Below are positions 6,746 to 15,019 of a stretch of 32,584 bases of DNA, in pieces (positions within the stretch are counted from its first letter, which is position 1; the number at the start of each line of letters is the position of its first letter). Both the position numbers and the translations under genes were made by a program. The notes beneath the pieces are model-generated. The model had not been told where the DNA came from and did not search any database. It was given only the letters and a program-made list of their open reading frames with translations. The DNA comes from Patescibacteria group bacterium (GTDB lineage Bacteria > Patescibacteriota > Microgenomatia > 2-02-FULL-39-11): the NCBI GenBank assembly GCA_023379265.1, contig JAMCUI010000008.1, positions 1-32,584 on the forward strand, given 5' to 3'.

Positions 6746-6918
6746 GTGAAAAAAAGGATGACGCAGGATGTTCAAAAATTGGAAAGGTATTTCCGGCAGC
6801 ACCGGAAACTGGCTTATTCCCTGATAATTCTTGTCGTGCTTATGATGGCGGGCACCATCGTGCTGTCTTTAAACATCCAAAATCACCAGGCCTACGTGAC
6901 AACTCCTGAAGCGCACAA
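6746..6918 (+). repeat. Duplicated anchor-coding segment, copy 1 (copy 2 at 8215-8387)
   Basis: From the GTG through about codon 57 the DNA is nearly identical to 8215-8387, including both start regions (GTGAAAAAAAGGATG) and TATTTCCGGCAGCACCGG. Similarity stops abruptly just after the shared peptide TTPEAH. This is a recent duplication or gene conversion limited to the anchor module. Confidence 0.85.
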
Positions 6919-8044
6919 CCGGGCGGCAAACCCGCCTGAACTGAATTTTAACGGAAACGGAATTGAGGGAATCGGACTCAACGGCAGCAGTCTTTTCCGC
7001 ATGTACGCGGGATTGGGTCCGGTATTCAGCAGGAATCCTTCTCTCACGAGACAATTGGCCCGCAAATCCCTGGAGGATGCCGGAAAAGAAGGATTTTCCT
7101 ATATGAGAATCAATGCCGGGGGTTTTTACGGGAGCGAGTTCCAACAGTGGAAATCAAATCCTGCCAGTTGGTGGCAGTCCTTTGACCAGATGGTTGCTGA
7201 TGCCTCCTCTTACCATATTAAACTAATTCCCTCGATTGCCTGGTGTCTCTATGCTTTTCCCAATGAAGCCGGAGAGTCGATAACAAGCTTTTTTACGCCC
7301 GGATCGACGAGTAATAATGATCTTAAGGAATATGCGAAACAGCTCATAAATAGATATAAAAATAATCCCGGCATCCTTTTTTGGGAACTCGGTAATGAAT
7401 ATAACCTCAAAGCTGACCACGCGAACAGCCAGGATACCGCTTGTAAAGCTGGCGTCGGTAACGGGCAATTTTCCAGCACCCAATTAGGAAACTTTGTAAC
7501 CGATTATGCCACCTATATCAAAGATCTCGATCCCAACCACCTGATTTCTTCGGGCTACAGTCGACCCCGACCTTATGCTTATCACCTTTGGCAAAGTTAT
7601 CTCCAGGGTAAAAAACCCGATTATCAGCCGGACAGTTTCTCCCAACTGACCATTTACCTCAGAACGGTCTATCCTTCCACGGTTAATTTGATGTCGGTCC
7701 ACCTTTATCCGGCAGCACAGAATAAAATCGCCGACTGGACTGTCAGTGACCTGATCAGTTCAGCGGATATTTTAGGCAAAAAACTTTTTATCGGTGAATT
7801 TGGTGATCTGGGAAATAACGGTCAGTGGAAAAAAAACAGTTCCTTTATTGATAATATACTCAAATATGTTTCTGCCGGAAAAATCGCCTACTCTGCGCCC
7901 TGGACATGGGAAAGTTACAAAACCATATCTCCCGCCGGTCTGGAGGATTACAGTCTGATCCCCGGAAGACAGCCTGATCAAAAATGGATCGATAAATTCA
8001 GACAGATTAACGGCCGGCTGAAATCTCAACCCGCACATGACTGA
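6746..8044 (+). CDS. Membrane-anchored clan GH-A glycoside hydrolase (GH5-like)
   Basis: The protein is 432 residues from the GTG at 6746; an ATG at 6758 is the alternative start. Residues 22-42 form one membrane helix after a basic N-terminus, so the catalytic part faces outside. The (beta/alpha)8 domain shows the clan GH-A signatures: WELGNEYN with the acid/base Glu218 and LFIGEFGD with the nucleophile Glu351. The active-site entrance is aromatic (FYGSEFQQW, PWTWES). The substrate cannot be told from sequence; GH5 members cut beta-glucans and beta-mannans. The first 57 codons are nearly identical in DNA to those of the next gene, although the catalytic domains differ. A galT gene is divergent from it, consistent with sugar use. 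Confidence 0.82.
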   Translation: MKKRMTQDVQKLERYFRQHRKLAYSLIILVVLMMAGTIVLSLNIQNHQAYVTTPEAHNRAANPPELNFNGNGIEGIGLNGSSLFRMYAGLGPVFSRNPSLTRQLARKSLEDAGKEGFSYMRINAGGFYGSEFQQWKSNPASWWQSFDQMVADASSYHIKLIPSIAWCLYAFPNEAGESITSFFTPGSTSNNDLKEYAKQLINRYKNNPGILFWELGNEYNLKADHANSQDTACKAGVGNGQFSSTQLGNFVTDYATYIKDLDPNHLISSGYSRPRPYAYHLWQSYLQGKKPDYQPDSFSQLTIYLRTVYPSTVNLMSVHLYPAAQNKIADWTVSDLISSADILGKKLFIGEFGDLGNNGQWKKNSSFIDNILKYVSAGKIAYSAPWTWESYKTISPAGLEDYSLIPGRQPDQKWIDKFRQINGRLKSQPAHD

Positions 8045-8173
8045 TTTTGAAAGAAACTTAGCGCCCAAACCTGAACTGGAGGTTTTTACTGAAATAAACA
8101 GTTGCAAACCGGATATATTGAAGTGCCTACTGAACTATTGTAAGCTATAATACATAAACAGAATAGAAAAACA

Positions 8174-8201
8174 TTGACATACCCGGCAAAATATATAAAA
8201 T
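8174..8201 (+). promoter_or_regulatory. Promoter of the second glycoside hydrolase
   Basis: TTGACA (8174-8179), 16 bp, TAAAAT (8196-8201). The predicted start is about 8208, only 7 nt before the GTG at 8215. A further TATAAT lies at 8146-8151 without a good -35. Confidence 0.5.
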
Positions 8202-8214
8202 TTGTCCATAAATA

Positions 8215-8387
8215 GTGAAAAAAAGGATGGCACAGGATGTTCAAAAATTGGAAAGGTATTTCCGGCAGCACCGGAAACTGGCGTATGCCCTGATAATTAT
8301 CGTTGTGCTTATGGTGGCAGGCACCATCGTGCTGTCTCTAAAAATCCAAAATCACCAAGCCTACGTGACAACTCCTGAGGCACACGA
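8215..8387 (+). repeat. Duplicated anchor-coding segment, copy 2
   Basis: Near-identical DNA to 6746-6918, same orientation. Differences are mostly single substitutions (for example MTQDV against MAQDV and SLNIQ against SLKIQ). Confidence 0.85.
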
Positions 8388-10068
8388 CCAGACTGTAAAC
8401 TCTACTCTTCAGACTCTAAATGTCGGCGAGCTGAAAAAGCACCTGACAAAAAAAGAAAAAAAGTGTATCGTCAGTACTCTGGGAAAAAAGGTGGCAAAAC
8501 GCATATTTCTTGATCTGAAAGATTCGGATAAAATCGGCAAAAAAACACTGGATAAAATTGCGTCCTGTCTGCCCGGTGACATAAGCGGAGGAAACAATAA
8601 TCCCAAAGGCAACGGCGGCGGTTCAAAGGGGAAAATAGCTTTAACTCCGCCTCCGTATAATGGAAGGATCAGTCCTTCTTTATTCCTCGCTGAACCGCCG
8701 GCCCAATCCAACGGATTTGCGGCGTACGCGCAGCCGCTGGAATTCGGAGCGCAAATCAACTCGTATGAAATTACGACTGCATGTCAGTTTGCCCCCAAAA
8801 TGGGAGTACATGCCACCACCGTCTGGACTGACTGGGGATCGCTTGAACCTCAACCGGAAACTTTCACTTTCAGCGGACTGGACAGCAAACTTTCTCAACT
8901 TTCTTCATGCGGAGTCACGGATATCGGATTGCATATCATGTTAAAAAACAACTGGGGGACAACAGAACCGGGAATTGAATCCCCGCCGGCCGATCCCAAC
9001 AAGCTCTATACTGCACTCACGGCAATAGCCGCGCATTATAAATCTTTAAACCTGCCCAACGGCGGAAGAGTGACCAGATTTGCCCTTGGCAATGAATATG
9101 AAAGTGCAAACCACTGGCCATCCAGCATTTCCAGCTATACCAGTCTTCTGCAGGGAGCATACCAGGCTGTAAAAGCCGGAGATCCGCAGGCCCAGCCTGA
9201 AGAAAGCGGAACCGGCGGATCGTGTTTCGGTGTTGCGGTTGGAAATCAGCTTTTACAATCAGGCTATGACCAGGAAGCAATTGATTATGTCAACAGTTAT
9301 TATGGCGTGAGACCGGCATTTAATTATGCCGGCCAGATAACGTATATCTCGCAATTACAGAACTTTCTTTTAAATGCGGACGCGAAAAGCCGGTTTGCCT
9401 GCCGCTTCAATACATGGTTTTCCTCTCTATATTCAGTCAACCTGGGATACAGTACCAGTCAGATTCACTATTATGCACCGTGGGATGATCTGACGACTGT
9501 TTTTCATTTTGTCCGCAACGGACTTCAGCTGGGAGGCAAACCTGCGTCTTTTCCGATTGAGGTATGGGAGCTTGGTTACGGATGGCCTGACAGGACAACT
9601 TATAATCAGCAAAACCACTCGCAGACAGTAGTTAAGCTTCTGGCAACAGCAGCGGGAGAAGGAGCTGACAGGATTATATACTGGAAACTTCTTGACGAGA
9701 TGTTTAAACATCAGGGTTCCGGAGGCACAAGTCCCAGCAGGGATGTCGGACTGGTACAGGAAGACCAGGCGGGAAATTACGCCATGGATCCTCCGGCAAC
9801 CGCGTATCAGGTTACCGTATCCAAACTCTCCGGAGCAACCGGCGCAAAAAGTGTCGATACGGGCAATCCCTCGGTATGGGTATACGGGTTCAATTTCAGC
9901 GACGGTCACACTGTCTATGTGGCCTGGACAGCGGATAATGCGGCGTCTGACACGATCAGTCTGCCGATAGCAACGTCAACGGTTTCAGTAACTGATATCA
10001 CGGGGGCGGTATCACAGGCCAACCCATCCTCAATTCCCGTCGGACCATCACCTGTTTTTATACAGTAA
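8215..10068 (+). CDS. Membrane-anchored clan GH-A-like glycoside hydrolase with C-terminal beta domain
   Basis: The 617-residue protein (GTG start) has the same anchor as its upstream neighbour (membrane helix 22-42). Next comes a charged helical segment with two cysteines (about 60-120; KEKKCIVSTLGKK and KIASCLPGD) and a Gly/Asn/Lys linker. The catalytic barrel follows: TTVWTDWGSLEPQPETFTFS resembles the beginning of GH39/GH10-like barrels, FALGNEYESANHW contains the acid/base Glu294, and EVWELGYGWP contains the likely nucleophile Glu452. The C-terminus from about 535 is a beta-sandwich (VWVYGFNFSDGHTVYVAWTA) as in GH39/GH79-like enzymes. I cannot fix the GH family or substrate. It is probably expressed from its own promoter and works outside the cell with its neighbour. 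Confidence 0.75.
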   Translation: MKKRMAQDVQKLERYFRQHRKLAYALIIIVVLMVAGTIVLSLKIQNHQAYVTTPEAHDQTVNSTLQTLNVGELKKHLTKKEKKCIVSTLGKKVAKRIFLDLKDSDKIGKKTLDKIASCLPGDISGGNNNPKGNGGGSKGKIALTPPPYNGRISPSLFLAEPPAQSNGFAAYAQPLEFGAQINSYEITTACQFAPKMGVHATTVWTDWGSLEPQPETFTFSGLDSKLSQLSSCGVTDIGLHIMLKNNWGTTEPGIESPPADPNKLYTALTAIAAHYKSLNLPNGGRVTRFALGNEYESANHWPSSISSYTSLLQGAYQAVKAGDPQAQPEESGTGGSCFGVAVGNQLLQSGYDQEAIDYVNSYYGVRPAFNYAGQITYISQLQNFLLNADAKSRFACRFNTWFSSLYSVNLGYSTSQIHYYAPWDDLTTVFHFVRNGLQLGGKPASFPIEVWELGYGWPDRTTYNQQNHSQTVVKLLATAAGEGADRIIYWKLLDEMFKHQGSGGTSPSRDVGLVQEDQAGNYAMDPPATAYQVTVSKLSGATGAKSVDTGNPSVWVYGFNFSDGHTVYVAWTADNAASDTISLPIATSTVSVTDITGAVSQANPSSIPVGPSPVFIQ

Positions 10069-10318
10069 AACATTCTTTACAAGTTTGCGGTGGATTAAGC
10101 CCGGGTTTATCGCTATCTTTACCAGTTGAATAAAGAATTTATCATAAATATTTCATTTATTTTAAATTCTTTCCAGTGTAATCAGCTTTGCGTTGAAATC
10201 GAAACGTTGGCGGTCTGCGCTTACTGAAAAAATCTTCTTTTCCATATCCTCAACCTCATGGGTATTCCCTGATATATTGACAAAATATTCCACTACTGAT
10301 TTACTTAAATTAATACAT

Positions 10319-11332
10319 ATGCAGAAAAAAAATCCTCAAGGTGGAATTTTATATTTTTGGCATAAACAAAACAGAAGCCAGAAATTGACCCTCGTCTTGA
10401 TTCTGCTGCTTTTACCCTTTGTCCTCCTAGCGGCCCTAAACAAGGTAAACATCTTTCCTAAAGCAGCCATATACACACCTTCCGCTTCTATCTTTCCTAC
10501 TGTTACTCCTCCACCGGTTGCTCTGCCAGATATCTTGAATAGTAAAGGACCGTTTTTGCCCCAGGAACAAGTTGCCGCAAAAGTCGGTCAAGAAAATATT
10601 TATAATAAAGATCTGAATTATGCCGTTTATTCCAGATATTACTCTGAGCTGATAAAACCCAGCACCAGCTCCGCCAATCTGAAAAATAAAGTGCTCTCGG
10701 AATTAATTGATGACTCAATACTTCTTCAAGCCAGCCAGCTATATCCGCAGATTTTCGGCAATGTCAACCTCAATCAGTCAATCTTTGATAATATCGACAA
10801 AGATTATCAGCAGAGAGATAAAACACTAGAACAGCTAAAGGATTCTTTCAAAAATAAGCTTGAGGAAAAAATATCTGGAGGTAGAATCTCCATATGGTAC
10901 CACAACGTAAATCCTCCTGCCAAATACTCAATTGAAGAAGCACGAACTATAGCTCAAAACAAAATTCAGGCTATTTACCAGAACTTAATTTCCGGAAAAA
11001 TCACATTTTCAGAAGCAGGTAACCAGATAAAAAACGACGATTCGCTTATAGACCTCGATCCAAATTACAAAGGTAATGCTATCTATCTTTTTGACAATGT
11101 ATCACCGGATACAATTGCCTTTCCTTCACAACAGGTAAAAGATATGGTTTTACGTTTGAAGCCCGGTCAAATATCTACTGTTACTGAACAACAAAGCCCA
11201 AAACCATCTAGTATTGGAGAGGAATTTTTCGCAATCTGGACCATTACCAATATTACAAACAGCGGTGAAGGTGACCTACCCAACTGGATAGACAAACAGA
11301 AAAGTAGTTTCAATATCACTACATTCAACTGA
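10319..11332 (+). CDS. SurA/PpiC-like membrane-anchored foldase (parvulin-type, divergent)
   Basis: The protein is about 337 residues from the ATG at 10319; the frame is open upstream to 10193 but without a better start. A membrane helix (KLTLVLILLLLPFVLLAAL) is followed by a Pro/Thr linker. The SurA N-terminal-like segment comes next (VAAKVGQENIYNKDLNYAVY, then SELIDDSILLQAS), and after it a degenerate rotamase-like part (ARTIAQNKIQAIYQNLISGK with FSEAG, then MVLRLKPGQIS and EFFAIWTITNI). Such proteins chaperone or isomerise prolines in exported proteins. The next gene, 1 nt downstream, encodes a proline-rich secreted protein, which fits a dedicated helper. A possible -35 (TTGACA) is at 10277-10282. 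The catalytic pattern is weak, so activity is uncertain. Confidence 0.7.
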   Translation: MQKKNPQGGILYFWHKQNRSQKLTLVLILLLLPFVLLAALNKVNIFPKAAIYTPSASIFPTVTPPPVALPDILNSKGPFLPQEQVAAKVGQENIYNKDLNYAVYSRYYSELIKPSTSSANLKNKVLSELIDDSILLQASQLYPQIFGNVNLNQSIFDNIDKDYQQRDKTLEQLKDSFKNKLEEKISGGRISIWYHNVNPPAKYSIEEARTIAQNKIQAIYQNLISGKITFSEAGNQIKNDDSLIDLDPNYKGNAIYLFDNVSPDTIAFPSQQVKDMVLRLKPGQISTVTEQQSPKPSSIGEEFFAIWTITNITNSGEGDLPNWIDKQKSSFNITTFN

Positions 11333-11333
11333 A

Positions 11334-13274
11334 GTGAAAAATAGATTTTTCAGAATATCATTTCTACTTTTTCTGGGAAGCACTCTAATAATATTAGAAT
11401 CTTCTCAAGCAAAACCAGCCTACGCTATTGCCGGCGCATTCGGACACGTCACCTGGTGTGGTACAAATATCGGTCTTAATGGGGTTTATATCCGCATGCG
11501 TCAACTCACCAACAATACAGACCCTGGACATGGAAAACAACCCAGAGATTGGACGGTAAAAACCACTAATGGCCCGCTTACATATATGCTTGATGGAAGC
11601 TGTAAAGATAGCAATGGGACGCCGGCGGGTGCAGGTTGGTACGCCGTGTTGGGTGGACCGGCATACTGCTATGTTCCCGGATTTGACTGTGCCGGTGGAA
11701 TTGGTGGTTATTACCAGAATCTTATCGGACCAGCATCGGTGGATGCTGCCGGACAATCTCTATGGCCTCCTGAAGTACCAAGAACAGGTTATTTTATACC
11801 CACTTCTGCTTATTCTTTTGATGCCGGCTTTGGCAATGATCAACCGCTTCCAGAACACGATTTCTGCTGGTACGGCTTAACTACTCCGACTCCCACCCCT
11901 TCACCTACAATTACTCCAACTGCTACACCAACTATAACACCCAGTCTTACTCCCACTCTTACCCCAACCTTAACACCTACTTTAACGCCTACACCCACTC
12001 TTACTCCTACACCCCCTAACACACCAACTCCTACACCAAACACCTGCAACAGCTGTCAATATCAGGCTGACCTTTACTGGGGCCAAACTCTTATGTCATT
12101 TGCCGGAGGAACCCGCTACAGTTTTTACAAAAGGCTTATTGCTACGGCCTCAAACCTCACTTATGACGGGTGCACTCTTGCTCCTGTTACTCCCTCACCT
12201 ACCACTATACCGGCTCTATCCGCCGGTTGCGACGATCCGGTAGGCAATCACTATCTGACAGGATCAATTGACGACAATATGGCAGGCTTACCTTTTGGAT
12301 ATATAAGAGGCACTATTAACAATACCTCAACCTGTACGTATGACGTGGGACTGGCTTCATATAAAGCCAACGGCACTAACATAGATATCCAAAATATCAA
12401 TGATTATCAAACTACGTCTATCGGTCCCGGTCAAACGGTTATCCTCTACGTAAAATCACCAATGAACAATGATGCTCCCAGCTGCCACATTAATCCGCCC
12501 ACGACTCCCACAACTACTCCTATCAACACCCTCACACCAACACAACCATCAAATGCTTGTGAAGTGAATTTTAACATACCTGACACTGCGGTCTGTTGGC
12601 CAGATTTCATTAGCTCTGTACCTGTAGACGGTACAATAGTCTCTCTGCCTGAAGGGGATTATTACCTTCAAAAAGCCTGGACTGTAATTGTACACCCAAC
12701 TGATAAAAGTATAGATTATGGTGCAATCTGTGAAGGGTTAAAGACCGATTCAAATAAAGTTTACTGGTCCGGCGAGACTTGTTATACCACAGATTATTCT
12801 ACCCCGTTAAAAGTTGGTGATAAATTCACAGTTTCTGTTCCCTGGCCTGGAATAAAACCGACTGATTCTTCTGTTGAAACTCACGTAGGTGTAAATATAG
12901 TCGATGTAAACGGAAATCCTATCAGCCCAAATTGTACCGCCGGACAGGATTACTATACGCCTTACGGATGTATTGACTCGATTTTTACTACCCCGAGCCA
13001 AGAACCAAATACACTCACACCTACTTCAAATGATCAATCAAATAATTTGCAATCCTCAGCTACCGCAACTCCAACCGGAAATGACTGCCCCAGGAAAAAA
13101 GAGGGGGATGCCAATTGTGACGGATCAGTAGACCTTATCGATTACTCCATTTGGTTAAATAGCCAATGTAACAAAACAGCCAGCGGAAACAATTGCAGCG
13201 ATACCAGAGCAGACTTTAACGGAGACGGGAGTGTAGACGACTCTGACTTAACAATCTGGAAATCAAATACCTGA
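11334..13274 (+). CDS. Secreted multidomain protein with Thr/Pro stalk and C-terminal dockerin
   Basis: The 646-residue protein starts with GTG one base after the preceding stop, suggesting translational coupling. It has a signal peptide (ISFLLFLGSTLIILESSQA). A Cys-containing beta-rich domain (about 30-180; HVTWCGTNIGLNGVYIRMRQ) follows, then a long Thr/Pro linker built on TPTLTPTLTP. After two further beta domains, residues from about 590 form a type I dockerin: GDANCDGSVDLIDYSIW and DFNGDGSVDDSDLTIW are its two calcium-binding repeats. Dockerins bind cohesins in cellulosomes and other surface complexes; no cohesin is recognised here. With the upstream hydrolases this suggests an assembled extracellular glycan-handling or adhesion apparatus. 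The dockerin is clear, the other domains are not identified. Confidence 0.85.
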   Translation: MKNRFFRISFLLFLGSTLIILESSQAKPAYAIAGAFGHVTWCGTNIGLNGVYIRMRQLTNNTDPGHGKQPRDWTVKTTNGPLTYMLDGSCKDSNGTPAGAGWYAVLGGPAYCYVPGFDCAGGIGGYYQNLIGPASVDAAGQSLWPPEVPRTGYFIPTSAYSFDAGFGNDQPLPEHDFCWYGLTTPTPTPSPTITPTATPTITPSLTPTLTPTLTPTLTPTPTLTPTPPNTPTPTPNTCNSCQYQADLYWGQTLMSFAGGTRYSFYKRLIATASNLTYDGCTLAPVTPSPTTIPALSAGCDDPVGNHYLTGSIDDNMAGLPFGYIRGTINNTSTCTYDVGLASYKANGTNIDIQNINDYQTTSIGPGQTVILYVKSPMNNDAPSCHINPPTTPTTTPINTLTPTQPSNACEVNFNIPDTAVCWPDFISSVPVDGTIVSLPEGDYYLQKAWTVIVHPTDKSIDYGAICEGLKTDSNKVYWSGETCYTTDYSTPLKVGDKFTVSVPWPGIKPTDSSVETHVGVNIVDVNGNPISPNCTAGQDYYTPYGCIDSIFTTPSQEPNTLTPTSNDQSNNLQSSATATPTGNDCPRKKEGDANCDGSVDLIDYSIWLNSQCNKTASGNNCSDTRADFNGDGSVDDSDLTIWKSNT

Positions 13275-13339
13275 AAACTATTTTTGAATCTTTTCAATAC
13301 TGCTGTAAGATCTGTAATAGATAGATATTATGTCCAAGT

Positions 13340-13735
13340 ATGTACAGATTTGTAGTTCACGAGCATCACGCCACCAGGCTACACTGGGATTTCAGGCTGG
13401 AAATGACCGAAAACCCTGATGGCAGCGGAAAGCTTGTCCTCAAAAGTTGGGCAGTGCCCAAAGGCCCGCCCCTCTCTCCCAAAGAAAAAAGGTTAGCCAT
13501 GGCCACTCCTGACCATGAAGTCAGTTATATCGATTTTGAAGGAAACATTCCGGAAGGATATTATGGTGCCGGAGAAGTGATTATCTGGGACAATGGCACT
13601 TATACACTGGAAGAAAGAAGCGAAACGGAGTATAAATTTATATTGGAAGGGAAAAAACTCAAAGGAAGCTTTGCACTCTTTCATCCGAAAACTTTCGGCA
13701 AAGACCAGTTTCTATTTATCAAACACGAATTATGA
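13340..13735 (+). CDS. Stand-alone LigD-type DNA 3'-phosphoesterase domain
   Basis: The 131-residue protein is just the phosphoesterase (PE) module normally fused to bacterial ligase D: YRFVVHEHHATRLHWDFRLE, LKSWAVPKGPPLSPKEKRLA, then DHEVSYIDFEGNIPEG and YGAGEVIIWDNG. Residues matching the known metal and phosphate site are present (His9, His15, Asp17, Arg19, His59, Tyr63). PE removes 3'-terminal phosphates and ribonucleotides at DNA breaks, preparing ends for ligation. No Ku, ligase or polymerase domain is nearby, so it must act alone or with a ligase elsewhere. An out-of-frame ATG at 13330 is not used. Its stop overlaps the next start by 4 bp (ATGA). Confidence 0.9.
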   Translation: MYRFVVHEHHATRLHWDFRLEMTENPDGSGKLVLKSWAVPKGPPLSPKEKRLAMATPDHEVSYIDFEGNIPEGYYGAGEVIIWDNGTYTLEERSETEYKFILEGKKLKGSFALFHPKTFGKDQFLFIKHEL

Positions 13736-14082
13736 ATAACTCACTAACTTCAAAAAAATGTATACCATGTGAAGGAGGAGCGGCTCCGCTGATTGCTGAG
13801 GAAATAGAAAAATACATGCCCCTGATACCACAATGGATGCTTGAAGAAGGAAAACTGGTAAGACGCTTTCAGTTTAAGGATTTTAGGGAGGCTATCGCTT
13901 TTGTCAATAAAGTGGCAGACTTGGCTGAGCGCGAAGGACACCATCCTAATATTTCTGTTTATGGCTGGAACAAGGTCAAACTCACCTGCTTCACTCACGC
14001 TATCCAAGGTCTGCATTTGAACGATTTTATCCTTGCTGCCAAAACCGACCAAATCTATCTCCGATCAACCCTATCAAGGTAA
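13732..14082 (+). CDS. Pterin-4a-carbinolamine dehydratase (PCD/DCoH)
   Basis: The 116-residue protein has the PCD active-site signature EREGHHPNI (His70, His71) and a third histidine in FTHAIQGLHLNDF (His89), matching the three catalytic histidines of DCoH. The N-terminal strand pair (WMLEEGKLVRRFQFKDFREA) fits the family. PCD dehydrates the carbinolamine formed by pterin-dependent hydroxylases; in bacteria without such enzymes related proteins have other roles. The start overlaps the phosphoesterase gene by 4 bp, so they form an operon. The N-terminus has a CxxC (Cys10, Cys13), common in bacterial members. The end overlaps the convergent minus-strand gene by 9 bp. Confidence 0.92.
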   Translation: MNNSLTSKKCIPCEGGAAPLIAEEIEKYMPLIPQWMLEEGKLVRRFQFKDFREAIAFVNKVADLAEREGHHPNISVYGWNKVKLTCFTHAIQGLHLNDFILAAKTDQIYLRSTLSR

Positions 14083-14901
14083 TACTATCGTAAGAAACTG
14101 TATAATTGATTCCTTTGTCCTTTGCAGAAAATCTCCCAAATTATTTCCTATGATTTTTATGACAGGTACGCTAGTCGGAGTAGGAATAAGCGTAGCTGTT
14201 GGTGGAGGCACATACACTGTTGGCAATACAAATGTTGTCGGATACACTTGAGATGGATTGGTAGGATAGACTATGGTGGGAATTGATGTAGGCATTACCG
14301 TCGCTAAAGGAGTTTGTGTAGGAACAGAAGTGGGCGAAATAACCACGGTAGGAATTGCTGTAGGTAAAGGAGTCGGAAGAGGAAGGGACGTAGGAGTAGG
14401 TGGTGCGATCGTCGAACCGTCTGGTCCGTACTTCGGCCTCATAGAGGCCTCAGTATCCCCTATCATACATCCATAACCATCCGGTGTATTGGTACCCAAG
14501 TGATATGAATTACCATTGGCGTCATGAAAAATCCAATACCAGCCACACTCGCCCCTATATTTTTTCCCTGCCGGCAACTGGTTACAAATCGACATCTGGC
14601 AGTATCCCCTTATTGGCCAATCGCAAGCGTGATAGGGCTGCTCACCATCAGGCAGGTCAGTAATATCTCCTTTAGCATTTAACTGAGTGATTATGTCATT
14701 ACAGCAGGAAGGCTGGTTTACGCAGTATTTCTGGTCGTCTTCTATGCTGGCGCGGGTCCTGATATCCCCGGAAGGATTATTTAAGAAGTGGCTGGAAACA
14801 AAAATAGTACCAGTCAAAACAACAAGCCCCAAACCCAAAAGAATCCTTCTATCTAAAAATCTCAATTTTCGGACATTCTTTTTTTTCTTTGTCCTTTTCA
14901 T
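14074..14901 (-). CDS. Cys-rich surface protein with Thr/Pro stalk and hydrophobic C-terminus
   Basis: The 275-residue protein has a strongly basic start (MKRTKKKKNVRKLRFLDRR) and a membrane helix (LLGLGLVVLTGTIFVSSHFL). An exported domain with about ten cysteines (about 50-160; YCVNQPSCCNDIITQLN, HACDWPIRGYCQMSICNQLP, GECGWYWIFHDANGNSYHLG) is probably disulphide-bonded. A Pro/Thr/Ser/Val stalk (about 165-245) follows. The protein ends in an amphipathic to hydrophobic segment, NLGDFLQRTKESIIQFLTIVLP. The end resembles that of the protein at 16311-17549 (VIFIHTILP), hinting at a shared C-terminal attachment signal. No function is recognised. The 118 nt upstream hold nothing further that I can identify. 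Confidence 0.75.
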   Translation of the reverse strand: MKRTKKKKNVRKLRFLDRRILLGLGLVVLTGTIFVSSHFLNNPSGDIRTRASIEDDQKYCVNQPSCCNDIITQLNAKGDITDLPDGEQPYHACDWPIRGYCQMSICNQLPAGKKYRGECGWYWIFHDANGNSYHLGTNTPDGYGCMIGDTEASMRPKYGPDGSTIAPPTPTSLPLPTPLPTAIPTVVISPTSVPTQTPLATVMPTSIPTIVYPTNPSQVYPTTFVLPTVYVPPPTATLIPTPTSVPVIKIIGNNLGDFLQRTKESIIQFLTIVLP

Positions 14902-15019
14902 GATAACAATAGTAGGAGTTTAGAGATAACAAGTCAATAACTGAAGGAGTAGTCGCTAAAAATTTGAGAAACAGCAAAAAATGATAATCTGGCTGTCCGG
15001 TTCTATCTAAAGTCAAATA

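Noticed and set aside
13330-13339. ATG at 13330 as start of the phosphoesterase
   Set aside because: It is in a different frame. The frame beginning at 13340 starts directly at the conserved YRFVVHEHH motif.
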